DNA from: Alphaproteobacteria bacterium
Lineage (GTDB): Bacteria; Pseudomonadota; Alphaproteobacteria; Reyranellales; Reyranellaceae
Direction: 5' to 3'
Length of the DNA: 64,000 nucleotides
Assembly (NCBI GenBank): GCA_016869975.1
Contig: VGCZ01000027.1
Location: 1 to 64,000, forward strand
A program made the position numbers and the translations under genes. The notes under the pieces were generated by a model. It saw only the letters and a program-made list of their open reading frames with translations. It was not told where the DNA came from and did no database searches. Shown in pieces: positions 34,513-47,260 of the stretch. How positions within the stretch are numbered: the stretch's first letter is position 1; the number at the start of each line of letters is the position of its first letter.

Positions 34513-35925
34513 ATGAGCGAGGACCCCGCTCTCGACCGCCCATCGCCCGCGCCTCGTACGCGCCGTGGCGCCGGCGTCTACGTCGCCTACACGATCGCCG
34601 GCGCCCTGCTGCTGGGCGCCGGCGCATTGAGTCTCGGCCACTTCTCGAACTACCGGTCGTCGAGCTCCGGCCAGCCGACGAAGGCCGGCCAGCCCGTCGC
34701 GAAACCACCGGCGCCGGGCTCCGCGTCCGGGCCCGCGCAGCCGCCGGCTCCCACCGCCACCGTCCAAGTGCCGTCGGTGACGGTGAAGATGCCGGAGCCC
34801 CAGGGCGCCGACGCGTCGCCACCCACCCCGGCGGCCGCACCTACCGCGCCGCCGGCGGTGGCGGCACCCGCCGCTGTCGCGCCGACGCCCCTGACGACGA
34901 CGCCCGCGCCGCCACCGGCCTCACCGGCCGCCACGGCCGACGCCAGTGACGCGCCGGTCAATCTGATCGCCGCCAACGGCCTGCCGCTGCCGCCACCCGA
35001 GAAGCCGCGCGTGCCCGGCCGCCGCGTCGGCAAGTGCCCCGCAGGCACCGATCCCGCGGAGTTGGTCGAGGCCAGCCCGGGTGGACGCCTGCCGCGTATC
35101 GCCGGCAACGGCTGCATGCCATGGCTGGCCTATGCCAGCGAGTTCGATCATCTCGATCGCGAGCGGTTGCGGCTGGGCTTGGCGGTGATCGGGATCGGGC
35201 TGAACGAGCCGGTCACCCAGAAAGCGGTCGAGACGATGCCGCCGGGCACGACCTTGGTCTTCATGCCGGAGACGCCGAACCTGGATCGCTGGATCCAACG
35301 GGCGCGCGAGCGCGGCATGGAAGCCGTGCTGATGCTGCCGGTCCAGAACCAGCAGGGCGCCGCCGAGCGCGGCATGCCGCCGCTGCAGAAGGGTCTGGCG
35401 CCAGCCGAGAACGTACGCCGCTTGCGCGCGGCGCTCGAGAAGGCGACCGGCTATGTCGGCGTGGCGCTGCTTTCCGGCCCCGTGGTGGAGGACGACGCCA
35501 CGCTGCGGCCGTTGCTGGCGGAGATCCGCGATCGCGGCCTGCTGGTGCTGGAATTCGAGCGCTGGAGCGGCAAGTCGCTGGTGCACCCGATCAGCCGCGA
35601 GCTTGGCATTCCCTATTCGACCGACATCGACAGCCCGATCGCCTGGGTCGATCGCTTCAACGCCAATGGCCGAGAGACCACCGCGGCCGATGTCGATGCC
35701 GGCCTGGGCGAAGTCGAGAAATACGTCCGCACGGCGCGCTTCGGCCTGGGCTGGTCGCTGGCACGACCGCTCGCGATCGACCGTATCACCGCCTGGGCCG
35801 CCGGCGCGCGCACACGCGGCTTTCTGCTCGCGCCGGTGACCGGTGTCACCGAGTGCGCCGAAAGCTGCCAGAAGCGCTTGCCGCGGCCCCAGCAGCCACC
35901 GGCGCCGGCCGCGGCGACGCGCTGA
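34513..35925 (+). CDS. Divergent polysaccharide deacetylase-like protein, active site degenerate
   Basis: A 470-residue protein. An N-terminal membrane helix (about residues 22-42) is followed by a Pro/Ala-rich linker to about 150 and a domain of the divergent polysaccharide deacetylase family. That family call rests on length, layout and position between ctpA and rppH. The segments where relatives carry metal-binding Asp, Asn and His read GIG (227-229), VALLSGP (317-323) and VLEFER (345-350). The catalytic residues are apparently lost, and it is probably a non-catalytic envelope protein. Confidence 0.8.
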   Translation: MSEDPALDRPSPAPRTRRGAGVYVAYTIAGALLLGAGALSLGHFSNYRSSSSGQPTKAGQPVAKPPAPGSASGPAQPPAPTATVQVPSVTVKMPEPQGADASPPTPAAAPTAPPAVAAPAAVAPTPLTTTPAPPPASPAATADASDAPVNLIAANGLPLPPPEKPRVPGRRVGKCPAGTDPAELVEASPGGRLPRIAGNGCMPWLAYASEFDHLDRERLRLGLAVIGIGLNEPVTQKAVETMPPGTTLVFMPETPNLDRWIQRARERGMEAVLMLPVQNQQGAAERGMPPLQKGLAPAENVRRLRAALEKATGYVGVALLSGPVVEDDATLRPLLAEIRDRGLLVLEFERWSGKSLVHPISRELGIPYSTDIDSPIAWVDRFNANGRETTAADVDAGLGEVEKYVRTARFGLGWSLARPLAIDRITAWAAGARTRGFLLAPVTGVTECAESCQKRLPRPQQPPAPAAATR

Positions 35926-35931
35926 CGGCGG

Positions 35932-36411
35932 ATGTTCCGCTCGGCCAACGTTCCCCCGGGCTATCGCCCGAACGTCGGCATGATGCTGATCGGGCCCGAC
36001 CGTCGCGTCTTCGTCGGCCAACGCCTCGATACCCGCATGGACGCCTGGCAGATGCCGCAAGGCGGCATCGATCGCGGCGAGACGCCCGAGCGGGCGGCGC
36101 TGCGCGAGCTCGCGGAGGAGATCGGCACGGCCAAGGCCGAGCTGCTGCGGATGAGCGCCGACTGGTTCGCCTACGACCTGCCGACCGAGCTGGCGCGCAC
36201 CATGTGGAAGTGCCGCTATCGCGGCCAGGCCCAGAAATGGGCGGCGCTGCGCTTCACGGGCGTCGACGACGACATCCGGCTCGACACGGCGCATCCGGAG
36301 TTCCGCTCGTGGCGTTGGGCGCGCGCCTCGGAGCTGCCGAGCCTCATCGTGCCCTTCAAGCGCGACGTCTACAGCGCCGTGGTCCGCGAATTCGCCGACC
36401 TGGTGGACTAG
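35932..36411 (+). CDS. rppH: RNA pyrophosphohydrolase (Nudix)
   Basis: Removes pyrophosphate from mRNA 5' ends to trigger decay. The 159-residue product starts with YRPNVGMMLIGPDRRVFVGQR. It carries a perfect Nudix box, GGIDRGETPERAALRELAEE then IG, at about residues 43-65. The C-terminal FKRDVYSAVV is also typical. It starts six bases after the deacetylase-like gene and ends the plus-strand run; the ferritin-like gene converges on it with a seven-base gap. Confidence 0.94.
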   Translation: MFRSANVPPGYRPNVGMMLIGPDRRVFVGQRLDTRMDAWQMPQGGIDRGETPERAALRELAEEIGTAKAELLRMSADWFAYDLPTELARTMWKCRYRGQAQKWAALRFTGVDDDIRLDTAHPEFRSWRWARASELPSLIVPFKRDVYSAVVREFADLVD

Positions 36412-36418
36412 GACGACG

Positions 36419-37243
36419 TCAGGCCGCCGCCGCGGCGCGGTTGAACTTGGCGATGCGGCTGCGCAGGAGGCGATAGCCCAGCCGCGTGACCCAATCGCGC
36501 AGGCGGCCGTTGGCCGGCAGTCCGGCGGCCTTCAGGATCATGGCCACGCCGCGGTCAAGGTGGCCAGGCTTGTAGATCGCGTAGGCGCGGCGCATGTACT
36601 CGCGGGTGAAGCGCCCGCGGTCGTAGGCCTCCCCCGGCGCGGCGTTGGCCGCATAGTAGGCGCAGGCCAGCTCGTCGTCCTCCACCTCGCGCAAACGACC
36701 CAGGCCAACGCGCATACGGCCCCAGCGGCCCACTTTCTCGACCTCGAGATAGCGGCGCATGTGGGTGTAGAATAGCTTGTAGTGCCGCAACTCGTCGGCG
36801 GCGATGAAGGCGCAGACCTGCTTCAGCACCGGCTCGTCGCTGCGATCGCGCAGCGCCGCGTAGAATGTGCTCGTGCCGCTCTCGACGATGCAGCGCGCCA
36901 TCAGCTCGCCGGCGCGCGTGCCGCGCACCGATGTGGTGGCGTCGAGCGGCAGGCTGTAGCTCTCGGTGAACGTCTTGAAGGCGCCGTCGAAGTCGAAGGA
37001 CGGATCGGCCATCCGTGCCCAGCGGCCCAGCGCCATGCCGTGCACGACCTCTTCCTGCGCCCAGATCGGCGCCAGGGCTTTGAACTCCTGGTCGTCGGCG
37101 AACACATTGCCCAGATAAACGCCATAGTCGACGCCGTTGCGCTCGACCATGGCCGCCGCCTTCACGATCTTCAGGATCTCTGGATCGACCTTGCTCGGGT
37201 CGAACCGGTCCCAGTCGATGTCGTCTAGCGTCCAGTTCTTCAT
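36419..37243 (-). CDS. Ferritin-like di-iron protein
   Basis: A 274-residue all-helical protein with the four-helix-bundle metal set: Glu34, Glu65xxHis68 (WAQEEVVH), Glu121 (IVESG) and Glu151xxHis154 (ADELRHYK). This is the ligand pattern of acyl-ACP-desaturase/ribonucleotide-reductase-like ferritin superfamily proteins. The substrate is unknown; desaturation, hydroxylation or iron handling are all possible. It has its own promoter (37313-37341) and a long leader with a stable hairpin. It lies downstream of, but probably separate from, the ATP synthase operon. Confidence 0.82.
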   Translation of the reverse strand: MKNWTLDDIDWDRFDPSKVDPEILKIVKAAAMVERNGVDYGVYLGNVFADDQEFKALAPIWAQEEVVHGMALGRWARMADPSFDFDGAFKTFTESYSLPLDATTSVRGTRAGELMARCIVESGTSTFYAALRDRSDEPVLKQVCAFIAADELRHYKLFYTHMRRYLEVEKVGRWGRMRVGLGRLREVEDDELACAYYAANAAPGEAYDRGRFTREYMRRAYAIYKPGHLDRGVAMILKAAGLPANGRLRDWVTRLGYRLLRSRIAKFNRAAAAA

Positions 37244-37271
37244 GGATCACGCCTTGGACGTATCCCGCCCC

Positions 37272-37341
37272 CGCCCCTATCGGTAGGGCGGGCGAGAAAC
37301 CAAGTCCACTGAAATAAAGTTGCTTAAGGCTGGAATTTCAA
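37272..37341 (-). promoter_or_regulatory. Promoter and leader hairpin for the ferritin-like gene
   Basis: On the minus strand TTGAAA (37341-37336) and TTTATT (37318-37313) are 17 bp apart, an excellent promoter. The predicted leader of about 60 nt contains a G+C-rich hairpin at 37290-37272 (CGCCCTA opposite TAGGGGCG with one bulge). No U-run follows, so the hairpin may act on message stability or translation rather than termination. Confidence 0.6.
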
Positions 37342-37378
37342 CCCGCTAGGCCATGCGGGTATCCGCCCGGACGGGGAT

Positions 37379-37789
37379 TCAGCGCGCGGCGTAGTAGGCG
37401 TAGGCGCGCTGCAGGTCCTGCGCCACGGACACCGCCTTCTCGGCTCCGGACCGGGTCGCCGGCGTGGCCTCGGCCAGCGCCTCCCGCGCATCGCGCAGGC
37501 GCTTGGCGAGCTGGTCGGCGGACACGTCTTCGAAGGGCTGCGCCTCCTCGGCCAGCACCGTGCAGCGCTCGCGGGTGACCTCGGCGAAGCCGCCGGCCAC
37601 CATGAAGCGCCTGACGGTCTTGCCGCCGTCCTGCACCTCGATGACGCCGGGGCGGACCGTTGAGATCATGGGGATATGTCCCGGCAGGACGCCGAAATCG
37701 CCGTCGCCGCCGGGCACGATCACCATGTCGGCCTCGGTCGCCGCGAGCTCGCGCTCGGGCATCACCAGGGAAAACGCCACCTTGGCCAT
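37379..37789 (-). CDS. atpC: F1 ATP synthase epsilon subunit
   Basis: Rotor-stalk subunit, 136 residues. The N-terminal beta-sandwich starts KVAFSLVMPERELAATEADMVIVPGGDGDFGVLPGH in family style, and a short C-terminal helical arm covers about residues 88-136. It is the last gene of the atpHAGDC operon, 30 nt after atpD. The F0 genes are absent here, as usual in alphaproteobacteria, where F0 forms a separate operon. Confidence 0.95.
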   Translation of the reverse strand: MAKVAFSLVMPERELAATEADMVIVPGGDGDFGVLPGHIPMISTVRPGVIEVQDGGKTVRRFMVAGGFAEVTRERCTVLAEEAQPFEDVSADQLAKRLRDAREALAEATPATRSGAEKAVSVAQDLQRAYAYYAAR

Positions 37790-37819
37790 TCAACGGCCCT
37801 CCGCGACCGGTCGCTCTGC

Positions 37820-39301
<1,482 letters not shown>

Positions 39302-40177
39302 TCAGATCGCTTCGGCGCCCGAGATGATCTCGATGAGTTCCTTGGTGATCGACGCCTGACGCGAGCGGTTCATCTGCAAGGTCAGTCGTTTGATCATGTC
39401 GCCGGCGTTGCGCGTGGCGTTGTCCATCGCGGTCATGCGCGCGCCCTGCTCGGACGCGGCGTTCTCCAGCAGCGCGCGGTAGATCTGTACCGCGAGGTTG
39501 CGCGGCAGCAGCTCAGCGAGGATGGTCTCCTCGTCCGGCTCGAACTCGTAGGGGCTCGCGCCGGCGCCGGCCTCGGCCTCGGGCACCGCCGGCGGGATGA
39601 TCTGCTGGCGCGTGAGGATCTGGCTGATCGCCGAGCGGAAGCGGTTGTAGATGATGGTGGCGACGTCGAACTCACCGGCCTCGAACATCGCCAGAACGCG
39701 GTCGGCGACCTTGCGCGCGTCGGCGAAGCCCAGTCGCGGCTTGCCCAGATCGGTGATCGAATCAACGATCAGATTGCCATAGTCGCGGCGCAGCTGGTCG
39801 CGCGCCTTGCGGCCAACGGCCAGCACCTTGACCGTCTTGCCGTCGCCCTGCAACGCGCGGATGGCGCGGCGCGCCTCGCGCACGATCGAGCTGTTGAAGC
39901 CGCCGCACAGGCCGCGATCGGCGGTGGCGACGATCAGCAGATGAACCTTGTCGGAACCGGTGCCGGCCAGCAGCTTGGGCGCGCCGGCCTTGCCGAGCAT
40001 GCCCGACGCCAGCGAGGCCAGCATGCGATCCATCGCCTGGGCGTAGGGCCGGCCGGCCTGCGCCGCTTCCTGCGCGCGCCGCAGCTTTGCGGCGGCGACC
40101 ATCTTCATCGCCTTGGTGATCTTCTGCGTCGACTGGACGCTTCGGATCCGCAAGCGGAATGATTTGAGGCTGGGCAT
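39302..40177 (-). CDS. atpG: F1 ATP synthase gamma subunit
   Basis: Central rotor shaft, 291 residues. The N-terminal coiled-coil helix ([36 protein letters not shown]) and the C-terminal helix ([18 protein letters not shown]) form the shaft. The middle Rossmann-like part has [10 protein letters not shown]. The length is normal. It lies between atpA and atpD. Confidence 0.97.
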   Translation of the reverse strand: MPSLKSFRLRIRSVQSTQKITKAMKMVAAAKLRRAQEAAQAGRPYAQAMDRMLASLASGMLGKAGAPKLLAGTGSDKVHLLIVATADRGLCGGFNSSIVREARRAIRALQGDGKTVKVLAVGRKARDQLRRDYGNLIVDSITDLGKPRLGFADARKVADRVLAMFEAGEFDVATIIYNRFRSAISQILTRQQIIPPAVPEAEAGAGASPYEFEPDEETILAELLPRNLAVQIYRALLENAASEQGARMTAMDNATRNAGDMIKRLTLQMNRSRQASITKELIEIISGAEAI

Positions 40178-40215
40178 CGCGGTGTCCGCCTGGGCTCGTC
40201 AGCTGTGATGCGGGC

Positions 40216-42305
<2,090 letters not shown>

Positions 42306-42403
42306 GGTGATTTCGTCCCCAAAGCCTCTGGAGAAAGGGCCTGAGCCCTTAAAATAAAAGAGTTTTTCCGAAGAACTGACACCCCCGGAAAAACGCGAGG
42401 CGT

Positions 42404-42431
42404 TGCTAGCACAGGGGATAGGGGCTTGCAA
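42404..42431 (-). promoter_or_regulatory. Possible promoter for the atpHAGDC operon
   Basis: On the minus strand TTGCAA (42431-42426) and CTAGCA (42409-42404) are 16 bp apart, about 100 nt upstream of atpH. The leader also contains an A+T-rich tract and a short inverted repeat, GGGCTCAGGCCC, near 42332-42343. The -10 element is weak, and a similar CTTGCA/GTGCTAG pairing occurs upstream of sucC. Confidence 0.4.
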
Positions 42432-42467
42432 GCAAACGGGCCGGGACTCGTTGGCGCGGCGAAACCC

Positions 42468-44711
42468 TCACATGAACGAGTACGGATCGATATCCACCTG
42501 CACCCGGACCGTGCCCGGCACCTCGGCCACGGCCAGCCACTCCAGGATCACAGACTGGATATTCACCGAGCGCTCGGCACGCAGCAGCAGGCGGCGGCGG
42601 AAGCGGCCGCGCAGCAGCGATAGAGGCGCCGGCGCCGGTCCCAGCACCCGCAGCCCCTCGCCCGAGGGCGCCAGCCGACCCAGCCGGGTGGCAACGGCGT
42701 CGACCGACTGCTCGTCGGTCCCTGATACGATCAGCGCCGCCAGCCGGCCGAAGGGCGGCCATCCGGCGTGACGGCGCTCGGCCGCCTCAGTTTCCAGGAA
42801 GCGCTCCCGATCGCCGCTGGCCAGCGCCCGCATGACGGGATGGTGCGGCTGCGCGGTCTGCAGCAGCACGCGGCCGGGATGCTCGGCGCGGCCGGCGCGG
42901 CCCGCCGCCTGATACAGGAGTTGGAAGGTGCGCTCTGCCGCGCGCAGATCGCCGCCGCTCAGGCCGAGGTCGGCGTCGACTACCACCACCAGGGTCAGGT
43001 GCGGAAAGTGATAGCCCTTGGCCGCCATCTGCGTGCCGATCACGAGGTCGACCTCGTTATTGGCGATGCGCTCGACCAGAGCCTGCGCCTCGCGCCGTGT
43101 CGGCACGGTGTCGCTGGCGAAGATCTCCAGGCGCTTGTCGGGGAACAGCGCCATCACCTCCTCGGCCAGCCGCTCGACGCCGGGGCCGCAGGCGACGAAG
43201 GAGTCCTCGGCGTCGCAGGCCGGGCATTTCTCCGGCAGCGGCGCGCCGTGGCCACAATGATGACAGACCAGCTTGCGGCGGAAGCGATGCTCGACCAGCC
43301 AGGCGCTGCAATGCGGGCATTGCAGGCGATGGCCGCAGGCGCGGCAGAGCGTCAGCGGCGCGTAGCCGCGCCTGTTGAGGAACAGCAGCGCTTGCTCGCC
43401 GCGCTCCAGCGTGTCGCGGATCGCCTGTGCCACCGGCGGCGCAAGCCAGCGATTGCGCGCCGGCGGCGTGCGCCGGATGTCGACGATCTCGATGCGCGGC
43501 ACCTCCATCGGACCGTGACGCTCCGGCAGGTGCAACGTGTCGTACCTCGCGCCCTGCGCGTTGACGACGCTTTCCAGCGACGGCGTCGCCGAGGCCAGCG
43601 CGATCGGGACCGCCTCCAGCCGCGCCCGCACGACAGCCATGTCGCGCGCGTTGTAGATCACGCCGTCTTCCTGCTTGAAGGCCTGGTCGTGCTCCTCGTC
43701 GACCACAATCACGCCGAGGTCGACGAAGGGCAGGAACAGCGCCGAGCGCGCGCCAACGACCACGTCGACGCGGCGCTCGGCGATGTCGCGCCAGGTCTGC
43801 CGCCGTTCGGCCGAGGTCATGTCGGAATGCCATTCGGCCGGCCGCGCGCCGAAGCGGCGCGCGAAGCGCTCGAGCCACTGCGTCGACAGCGCGATCTCCG
43901 GCAGCATGACCAGCGCCTGCCGGCCTTCCGCCAACGCTGCCGCCACCGCCTCGAAATACACCTCGGTCTTGCCGGCGCCTGGCACGCCATCGACCAGCGT
44001 GACGCTGAACTTGCGCGCGCGCACCTTGACGGCGAGATCGTCGGCCGCCGCGCGCTGCGCCTCGGACAGCGCCGGGCCCGTCATGCGCCAGTCGGGTTTG
44101 GCACGCTGGCCGATGCGCGGACGCTCGATGGTTTGAAGCGCGCCGTTGGCGACGAGTCCCTTGATCACCGACGTGCCGACGCCCGCCTCGCGCGCGAGAT
44201 CCGAAAGCGCCATGGCCGGCCCGTCGCGCAGCAGGTCGAGCACGCGGCGGCGCGCGGGCGTGAGCTTCAGCGCATCGGCGTCCGCTGGGCCGAGGCGATA
44301 GAGCGTCTCGGTGCGCGGCGCCTCCAGCGCGGCGGGCGCGCTCATCGCCATGCGCAACACCGAGCCCGGCGGCGAGACCGTGTAGCTCGCCACCCATTCG
44401 ACGAAGCGGCGTGTCGCTTCGCGCATCGGCGGCGCCGGCATCACACCCACGATGTCGCGCAGCTTGGCCGGATCGACTTCGCCACTGGCCGGCCCCCATA
44501 CCACGCCGATGGTCTCGCGCTTGCCCAACGGCACGATGACGAAGTCGCCCGGCGACACGAGAAGCCCGTCGGGAATCGCGTAGTCGTAGGCTTCGCCCAG
44601 CGGCAACGGCAGCAGCACGGACACGACTTTGCCTCCGTCCACGGCGGCTTGCGGGCCTTGCCGGGCTTCTGGGCTTTCGTTAGAAACGATGTCGCGTCGT
44701 CGTGACGTCAT
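42468..44711 (-). CDS. priA: Primosomal replication restart helicase PriA
   Basis: 3'-5' DNA helicase that reloads the replisome at stalled forks. The 747-residue product has an N-terminal 3'-BD domain (VSVLLPLPLGEAYDYAIPDG), a winged-helix part around 150-205, Walker A DGVPGAGKTE at about 241-250 and the DEEH box VVVDEEHDQAFK. The zinc cysteines are LCRACGHRLQCPHC and CHHCGHGAPLPEKCPAC, and QAAGRAGR is helicase motif VI. ATG 44711 is the most likely start; the much longer open frame upstream is spurious and overlaps the opposite-strand aldolase gene. Confidence 0.95.
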   Translation of the reverse strand: MTSRRRDIVSNESPEARQGPQAAVDGGKVVSVLLPLPLGEAYDYAIPDGLLVSPGDFVIVPLGKRETIGVVWGPASGEVDPAKLRDIVGVMPAPPMREATRRFVEWVASYTVSPPGSVLRMAMSAPAALEAPRTETLYRLGPADADALKLTPARRRVLDLLRDGPAMALSDLAREAGVGTSVIKGLVANGALQTIERPRIGQRAKPDWRMTGPALSEAQRAAADDLAVKVRARKFSVTLVDGVPGAGKTEVYFEAVAAALAEGRQALVMLPEIALSTQWLERFARRFGARPAEWHSDMTSAERRQTWRDIAERRVDVVVGARSALFLPFVDLGVIVVDEEHDQAFKQEDGVIYNARDMAVVRARLEAVPIALASATPSLESVVNAQGARYDTLHLPERHGPMEVPRIEIVDIRRTPPARNRWLAPPVAQAIRDTLERGEQALLFLNRRGYAPLTLCRACGHRLQCPHCSAWLVEHRFRRKLVCHHCGHGAPLPEKCPACDAEDSFVACGPGVERLAEEVMALFPDKRLEIFASDTVPTRREAQALVERIANNEVDLVIGTQMAAKGYHFPHLTLVVVVDADLGLSGGDLRAAERTFQLLYQAAGRAGRAEHPGRVLLQTAQPHHPVMRALASGDRERFLETEAAERRHAGWPPFGRLAALIVSGTDEQSVDAVATRLGRLAPSGEGLRVLGPAPAPLSLLRGRFRRRLLLRAERSVNIQSVILEWLAVAEVPGTVRVQVDIDPYSFM

Positions 44712-44786
44712 ACCCCACTGTAATCGGCGCGACCCGGCCGTCCCAGACCGTCCTTTCGCGCCCCCGACCGGATTGGCGATCGCACC

Positions 44787-45455
44787 ATGAAATTCTTCGT
44801 CGATACCGCCGATGTCGCCGAGATCAAGTCGCTGGCGGCCAGCGGCCTGCTCGACGGCGTGACCACCAATCCTTCGCTGATCGCCAAGTCGGGCCGGCCG
44901 ATGCTCGAGGTCATCCGCGAGATCGCCGATGTCGTGCCCGGCCCGGTGAGCGCCGAGGTCACCGCCACCGACCACACGACGATGATGAAGGAGGCGCACA
45001 AGCTCCACGCCATCGGCCGCGGCCGTAACGACAACATCACGATCAAGGTGCCGCTGACGCCCGACGGCTTGCGCACCTGCAAGACGCTGGCCGGCGAAGG
45101 CGTCATGGTCAACGTCACGCTGTGCTTCTCCGCGGCACAAGCCATCCTCGCCGCCAAGGCCGGCGCCTCGTTCATTTCGCCCTTCATCGGCCGCCTCGAC
45201 GATATCGGCGAGGACGGCATGGTCCTGATCGACGATATCGTTCAGATCTACCGGAACTATCCGGCCTTCAAGACCGAGGTGCTGGCCGCCTCGATCCGCC
45301 ATCCCATGCATGTCGTCGACGCGGCCAAGATCGGCGCCCATGTCGTGACCGTGCCGCCCAACATCCTGCGCATGCTCTTCAACCATCCGCTGACCGACAA
45401 GGGCCTCGACGCCTTCCTGGCGGACTGGAAGAAAACCGGCCAGTCGATCCTGTGA
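44787..45455 (+). CDS. fsa: Fructose-6-phosphate aldolase / small transaldolase
   Basis: Class I aldolase of the MipB/TalC group, 222 residues. It starts [36 protein letters not shown], then has the Schiff-base lysine in [13 protein letters not shown] (residue about 91). Near residue 120 is [19 protein letters not shown], and it ends with the FSA-like helical tail. Either transaldolase or fructose-6-phosphate aldolase activity is possible; length alone does not decide. It is divergent from priA. Confidence 0.93.
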   Translation: MKFFVDTADVAEIKSLAASGLLDGVTTNPSLIAKSGRPMLEVIREIADVVPGPVSAEVTATDHTTMMKEAHKLHAIGRGRNDNITIKVPLTPDGLRTCKTLAGEGVMVNVTLCFSAAQAILAAKAGASFISPFIGRLDDIGEDGMVLIDDIVQIYRNYPAFKTEVLAASIRHPMHVVDAAKIGAHVVTVPPNILRMLFNHPLTDKGLDAFLADWKKTGQSIL

Positions 45456-45471
45456 TGGCGATCCTGTGACC

Positions 45472-46170
45472 ATGAGCGGGGACCCGGCCAAAGCGGTCAC
45501 GCGGGACGACGTTCTCGCCTATCTGCGCGCGCATCCCGATTTCCTGGTCGAGAACGCCAGGCAGCTCGAAGGCCTCCAGCCCATGCCGCGCCACAACGGC
45601 GCCGGTGTGGTCGACATGCAGGCGGCGATGGTCAAGCGCTTGCGCGGCGACATCGACAAGCTGCGCGCCCGCCAGGAGGAGCTGATCACCACCGGCCGCG
45701 CCAACCAGATCACGCAGAACCGGATCCATGTCGGCGTGCTCAGCGTGATCCAGGCCAACAGTTTCGAACGCCTGATCCACGTTGTGACGCACGAGCTGCC
45801 GGGGCTGCTCGACGTCGACTTCATCGCGCTCGCCATAGAGGGCAGCGAGGACGCGCCGCGCCGCGTGCCGGTGCGCGGTGTCTACGTGCTGGCGCCCGGC
45901 GCCATCGACGCTGCCCTCGGCCCGGGCGCCAATAGCCGCCTGCGCGCCGACATCCTGGGCGAGGAGGCCTTCTTCGGCGCGGTGGCGCGCCATGTACGCT
46001 CCGACGTGCTGGTGCGGCTCAAGGTGTCGAGCGGCTCGCCCGACGGCGTCATCGCCTTCGGCTCCAAGGACGCGCAGACCTTCGGGCCCAACCAGTCGAC
46101 CGAGCTGCTGTTCTTCCTCGTGCGCGTGCTCGAGAACACGATCCGCGCCTGGCTGGACCTGCCGGAGTGA
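45472..46170 (+). CDS. DUF484 family protein
   Basis: GAF-like DUF484 protein of unknown function, 232 residues. It begins with the family motif VTRDDVLAYLRAHPDFLVENARQLEGL. A helical VDMQAAMVKRLRGDIDKLRARQEELI follows, and then a GAF-like domain to the end. ATG 45472 is taken; GTG 45466, two codons earlier, is equally possible. The stop overlaps xerC (GTGA). The DUF484-xerC pair is conserved from gamma- to alphaproteobacteria, suggesting a link with chromosome-dimer resolution. Confidence 0.9.
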   Translation: MSGDPAKAVTRDDVLAYLRAHPDFLVENARQLEGLQPMPRHNGAGVVDMQAAMVKRLRGDIDKLRARQEELITTGRANQITQNRIHVGVLSVIQANSFERLIHVVTHELPGLLDVDFIALAIEGSEDAPRRVPVRGVYVLAPGAIDAALGPGANSRLRADILGEEAFFGAVARHVRSDVLVRLKVSSGSPDGVIAFGSKDAQTFGPNQSTELLFFLVRVLENTIRAWLDLPE

Positions 46171-47177
46171 CGGCGCTGGCCCGCCGTGCGCTCAAGCGCG
46201 TCGAGTCGCCGCCGCCCCTGCCGGCGCCCGAGACCGCGCTGCCCGACGACACCGCCGCCGTCATCGCCGGCTGGTGCGAGTGGCTGGCCTCGGAGCGCCG
46301 CGCCGCCGACAAGACGCTGATCGCGTATCGTCGCGACATCGCCGATTTCCTCGCCTTCGTCGCCAGCCATCTCGGCGAGCCGCCCACCGTGCGGGCGCTG
46401 GACGGGTTGCGCGCCGGCGATTTCCGGGCCTGGCTGGCGCGGCGCGCGCGCGACGGGCTGGCGCGCACCTCGACGGCGCGCGCGCTGTCCTCGGTGCGCG
46501 GCCTGTTCCGCCACATGGAGCGGCGCGGCGTCGCCGCCAACGCCGCCATCGGTCTGTTGCGTACGCCCAAGCTGCCGAAATCGCTGCCGAGGGCGCTGAG
46601 CGTCGCGGAGGCCGCCGATCTGCTGTCGGAGTCCGAGGCCGATGCCGGCATCGAGTGGGTCGCACGCCGCGACGCGGCGATCCTCACCCTGCTTTACGGC
46701 GCCGGCTTGCGCATCGCCGAGGCGTTGGCACTGACCAAGCGGCAGGTCGAAGACTTGTTGCGCAGCCGCGCCGACGTGCTGTGGGTGCGCGGCAAGGGCA
46801 ACAAGGAACGGCTGGTGCCGCTCTTGCCGGCGGTGGTCGCCAAGCTCGCGGTCTACCGCGCCGCCTGTCCTTTCCTCGCCAAGGCCGCGCCCGGCGACCG
46901 CTTCTTCGTCGGCGTGCGCGGCGGCGCGCTCGATCCCGGCATCGTGCAACGGGCCGTACGCCGTCTGCGCGAGCGGCTCGGCCTGCCGCAGAGCGCCACG
47001 CCGCACGCGCTGCGCCATTCCTTCGCCACGCATCTGCTGGGCGCCGGCGGCGATCTGCGCACCATCCAGGAGTTGCTCGGCCACGCCTCGCTGTCGACCA
47101 CCCAGCGCTACACCGACATCGATGCCGAACGCCTGCTCGAGGTCTACGACCGCGCCCACCCGCGCGCCAAGCAATAG
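46167..47177 (+). CDS. xerC: Tyrosine recombinase XerC
   Basis: Resolves chromosome dimers at dif with XerD. The 336-residue product has a SAM-like N-domain (WCEWLASERRAADKTLIAYRRDI). The catalytic domain contains GAGLRIAEAL (Arg), RGKGNKERLVP (Lys), HALRHSFATHLL (His and Arg), LGHASLSTTQRYT (His and the tyrosine nucleophile). All five catalytic positions are present. Its pairing with the DUF484 gene argues for the chromosomal Xer system rather than a phage integrase. Confidence 0.93.
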   Translation: MTALARRALKRVESPPPLPAPETALPDDTAAVIAGWCEWLASERRAADKTLIAYRRDIADFLAFVASHLGEPPTVRALDGLRAGDFRAWLARRARDGLARTSTARALSSVRGLFRHMERRGVAANAAIGLLRTPKLPKSLPRALSVAEAADLLSESEADAGIEWVARRDAAILTLLYGAGLRIAEALALTKRQVEDLLRSRADVLWVRGKGNKERLVPLLPAVVAKLAVYRAACPFLAKAAPGDRFFVGVRGGALDPGIVQRAVRRLRERLGLPQSATPHALRHSFATHLLGAGGDLRTIQELLGHASLSTTQRYTDIDAERLLEVYDRAHPRAKQ

Positions 47178-47184
47178 CGGCCCA

Positions 47185-47250
47185 CTGTCATCCCGAGCGC
47201 AGCGAGGGATCCAGGCGACTTCCCTGGATTCCTCGCTGCGCTCGGAATGA
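47185..47250. repeat. Large GTCATCCCGAGCG-type hairpin, probable bidirectional terminator
   Basis: Two 29-base arms (47185-47213 and 47222-47250) are inverted copies with only two mismatches and enclose an 8-base loop. The arm core is CCGAGCGCAGCGAG. It lies exactly between convergent xerC and the hydrolase gene. It is the full-length member of the palindrome family seen degenerately at 1183-1213 and as one arm at 25941-25970. Confidence 0.85.
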
Positions 47251-47260
47251 CTGAGGTGAC

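Noticed and set aside
44712-45500. A 263-residue N-terminal extension of priA
   Set aside because: It overlaps the transaldolase gene on the other strand and lacks PriA homology; ATG 44711 gives the normal length.
46167-47177. Phage or island integrase
   Set aside because: The protein pairs with DUF484 in the standard xerC context and no attachment-site repeats or phage genes are seen.
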